Source: Sarcomyxa edulis (taxonomy: Eukaryota; Basidiomycota; Agaricomycetes; Agaricales; Mycenaceae). Taken from it: DNA of 64,000 nt. A program made the translations under genes and the position numbers. The stretch is taken from positions 310,001-374,000 of the forward strand of contig QUOL01000002.1 in the NCBI GenBank assembly GCA_009761415.1, written 5' to 3'. Under the pieces are notes generated by a model that was not told where the DNA came from, did not search any database, and saw nothing but the letters and a program-made list of their open reading frames with translations. Below, one piece after another: positions 59,941 through 64,000 of the stretch. Positions within the stretch are counted from its first letter, which is position 1. The number at the start of each line of letters is the position of its first letter.

Positions 59941-61252
59941 CTAGTCCGTCATGAGATGCGCGATTTTCTGTGAATGCGAAGTCTCGACGACCTCAGAATC
60001 CCCCATCTTTTCGGTCAAACTCTGTCCCCCAGCTTCCATGATCATGATAGGGCCGTTGTCATCATGCCACTCGCGAATTGTCCTGAGCTCTACGACGGTA
60101 TCGATCTGACTGGGATTCCCGCCGCGGGATGAGACTTGAAGTTGAGGAGTACGGTTGAGTGACTTCACAATCGTATGTGCTTCGCGCTCAGCTGCAATTC
60201 CAGCGCGGATAATCACAGCATTGAAAATAATCCCAATCAGCGGAGTGGACTGTGGCGTTTGGTCAGTTCAACGGTACTTTAGAGAGAGATGCATTACTGA
60301 CGATGCAAGACATGATCTGGAGCGCTTGATTTCCACTGCGAAGGACTATGGACCAAGCTATCAAATATGCAGCGTTTATCATGCCCGTTTCGACGATGAT
60401 AGCAACAATTGGTGTTCGGTTGCCTGTGTGCCGTATTGAGGCAGCACTCAACCGACGGTCGCTGTCCCATATACGGTATGCGATAAGGACTAGATGGTTT
60501 TATTGAGAGTGAGATTGCGATACGAAGTAGTCGATGAACGTACAGTTAGATATAAGATTTGCAGTGAGACTGAGCAGAAACACTGCCAGTCCCCAACCTG
60601 ATTGTGATTTTATAGACGTCTTCGCGACATTTCGGGACGCCCATATAGTCTGGTAGGCACATACTAGACAAGGTCATTCAGCTGAAATCCCACACAAGTA
60701 AGTATGATCTGCCAGTATACTCACCTCCACTGCCGATGGAGCACATGATTGGCACTATTACGACCCAAATGTTACAGAACCATACTATGTAACAACGATA
60801 GATCTGTAAACGCCTGGTCAGATGCACCATAAATGCTACATCAAGGTTGCAGAAACTCACAACCACCGCATCTCCAACGAGCATCATGGTGAAATATGTC
60901 GCGTATCGTGCGGCAAAGATAGGTAGCTGTACGTCGGTCAAAATCTGTATTCGCTTTTCGCGATCATTACGGACGAATGCAAAAAAGATATTTGAGAGGT
61001 CTAGTATGTACTGCGTCGTGGCGAGGAGTATCATGAGGATGGCCGCTACGAGAGATGGTACATTGAGACTGCTGTGGCGTCGTTTCCAGAGTAACATATG
61101 GAGTGTCATCGTAGTAAGTGCGATGAGAAACCCTGGTGTACGAACACGGAAGTAAGTCGTGACATGTCTCACTAGCTTCTCGTATACGCACCATACAGAG
61201 GTCCTTCACACATGACCCCGGCGAGTTCAGCCACATCAACTTGCAAGGTCAT
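59941..61252 (-). CDS. Multi-pass membrane protein, agaricomycete family
   Basis: Predicted seven-helix membrane protein; role unknown. Start MTLQVDVAELAGVMCEGPLY is a short extracellular-like N-terminus. Hydrophobic segments: FLIALTTMTLHMLLW, LVAAILMILLATTQYILDLS, YATYFTMMLVGDAVV, IYRCYIVWFCNIWVVIVPIM, SGWGLAVFLLSLTANLIS, VAIIVETGMINAAYLIAWSI and PLIGIIFNAVIIRAG. The motif YRCYIVW and the VETGMIN block are typical of a large mushroom-specific family of heptahelical proteins with no experimentally known member that I can name. The C-terminal tail (about 80 residues) is cytoplasmic-like and ends AHLMTD. Six introns. The start could lie further upstream at the in-frame ATG region near 61381. 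Confidence 0.75.
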
Positions 61253-62448
61253 GTTAGGATATAGACAAAGAATGTTCAGAGGGGTAGAGTATCCAAATGA
61301 CGCGAAAGACTCTGAAGCTTTTAATGGTGTACTTTTTCGCAGTTTGGACGGTTCGAGTCTATTCCAGTCATGATTGACCATGTGTGTGCAGCACTATGAA
61401 TTGCCACCATAGATATCAGTGATGAGGCATTCGTAGCTTCTGAGAGTGACAAAAGTCACCAAACATCAAATATTTTTGGAGTGAGATCGGGGGTGGTCTC
61501 ATAGACCCAGCCAAATTGTAGGAGACGTGACTTTCGCTAGGAGTCTGATTTCCTCAACAACAGAACGCATATACCTGGTCGTCAAAGTGAGCACGATCAG
61601 AAGTAATCAAGAATATCTGACCATCAATACCCGGGAATAAGTAGGGGGAACTTACTTGACAGCGTGTCATATTGCCACCATCAATCGTGGCGGTCCCTGG
61701 GCGTGAGCTCAGAGCTATAGTATGTATGATGATCGATGATTACTCAAAAGCGGAGGCTGCTGTAAGGAAGTAGTTGATCATGCCCGGCGTTTCCCGGCGC
61801 CGTGCGATAAATTGCCAAAGGTCACACCGTCACAGCATTTCCGGACCCCCATAATGTTATTGGAGTGGCCCAAATGGGCTCAAAATATCTTATCGGCGTA
61901 CTTACTTCACGTACGCCCACACTCACGCTTCTTTCGCCGGTACTTACTAGTATCCATCATACCCTCAAAATATCAGATCCGTCAGACTACCGCGCTATAC
62001 TTGAGGCAGTCCAGATTTCGTGATTTGATGATGGTGGATGAAGTGCGCTGCAAAAGACGATTCAGATCTAGTTTTGACCTTCGTAAGTCTCATAATCGTG
62101 TCAACTAGATATTCTTAGGGCCATAAAGCGCTGAGAAATGTACTAATAAACTCATAGAACACTATCTCTGAAAACATCTTCACTGATGCATTGAGAAAAT
62201 TCTTTGATCATCTCGAATATGTTATCCCTTTCAGATGCTCGCCAATCGTGATATTGGTTCGTACAGATGCAACATATCTGTCTAGGCTCCAGACGTTTTC
62301 TTGGCAGAACGTTTTCGGCAGTACGGTGTGCTACCAGATGCAGATGGAAAACGTTTACATTTGCATTCCAGGGAAAATAAGATAAAATCGCAAGACCTCC
62401 CAGGTAGAAAGCGCTCCCAACATCTTTCACTCCCCAGTTTTACCTGAG
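61253..62448. other. 1.2 kb divergent spacer
   Basis: Between the start codons of the membrane protein and the Old Yellow Enzyme. Frames of up to about 95 codons (for example 61812-62108 on +) lack motifs. It likely contains two promoters; no TATA box was assigned. Confidence 0.45.
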
Positions 62449-63749
<1,301 letters not shown>

Positions 63750-64000
63750 AATTCCAGAAGGGGCACGAGCTCTAGTGTTCGACGTATATAGGAAACTTGC
63801 ATATATTTACCTTGACTGAACGTTTGACGAATGCGACGTTCAAAATCCCTAGGAGGTTACTAGGAACGTCTGGTATACACGGAGGTTCTCTGACAAAAGT
63901 TCTCTGAACATGTTTCGATGCGTCAGAAACTCGTCATCCGGGACGAGTCTTGCATAAATTGAGAAACCCATAATATGTACTTGGTGGCAGTTGATGCCAA

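Noticed and set aside
61320..61360. tRNA T-loop-like sequence (GGTTCGAGTC)
   Set aside because: No matching acceptor stem, D-arm or anticodon arm could be folded around it. Other GTTCGA sites (for example 6295) failed in the same way.

Overview
The window is nuclear DNA of a filamentous basidiomycete, most likely a mushroom-forming agaricomycete. Genes are dense on both strands and interrupted by many GT-AG introns of about 41-75 nt. The encoded proteins include typical agaricomycete families: a WW-like protein with C-terminal membrane helices, fungal class I sesquiterpene synthases, a TMEM135-like protein, a DUF6593-like protein and a multi-pass membrane protein. I found no CRISPR array, rRNA gene, convincing tRNA or intact transposon. 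All gene models were spliced by eye from reading frame, splice signals and family motifs.

Layout. 1-6.6 kb: 3' part of a mitochondrial-type methionine aminopeptidase (+), the diflavin reductase Tah18 (-), a small Aim19-like membrane protein (+) and a membrane-anchored alpha/beta hydrolase (-). 6.9-12.5 kb: a Myb/SANT protein and a WW-like membrane protein (both +). 13.0-15.3 kb: a TMEM135-like protein (-). 15.9-20.4 kb: two tandem sesquiterpene synthase paralogues (-) with a 1.5 kb gap between them. 21.2-31.4 kb: a membrane J-protein (-), a giant nucleoporin, best read as Nup188 (+), and TFIID subunit TAF4 (-). 31.6-41 kb: mitochondrial ribosomal protein uL13m (+), a small unknown gene (+), a TTC27/Emw1 TPR protein (+), a DUF6593-like protein (-), Emc6 (-), aspartate-semialdehyde dehydrogenase (+) and exosome subunit Rrp43 (+). 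41.4-49.8 kb is the accessory island: a free-standing Bck1-like kinase domain that has lost catalytic residues, two facing-away copies of an APH-like kinase with duplicated 5' flanks, a relic of a second kinase 3' end, and a candidate cysteine-rich peptide gene. 49.9-64 kb: Nup42 (+), Smc5 (-), an acidic nuclear-looking protein (+), SAP18 (-), a multi-pass membrane protein (-) and an Old Yellow Enzyme (+).

Most genes are single-copy housekeeping functions (nuclear pore, chromatin, transcription, RNA decay, iron-sulfur assembly, ER membrane insertion) with no shared pathway. Functional grouping appears only in the terpene synthase pair, which lacks an adjacent P450, and in the kinase/APH island, which looks like recent duplication and decay. 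The most interesting items are the pseudokinase, the APH duplication with its unexpected first exon, the cysteine-rich peptide gene, and the 18-nt micro-exon carrying the NSE metal-binding motif in both terpene synthases.
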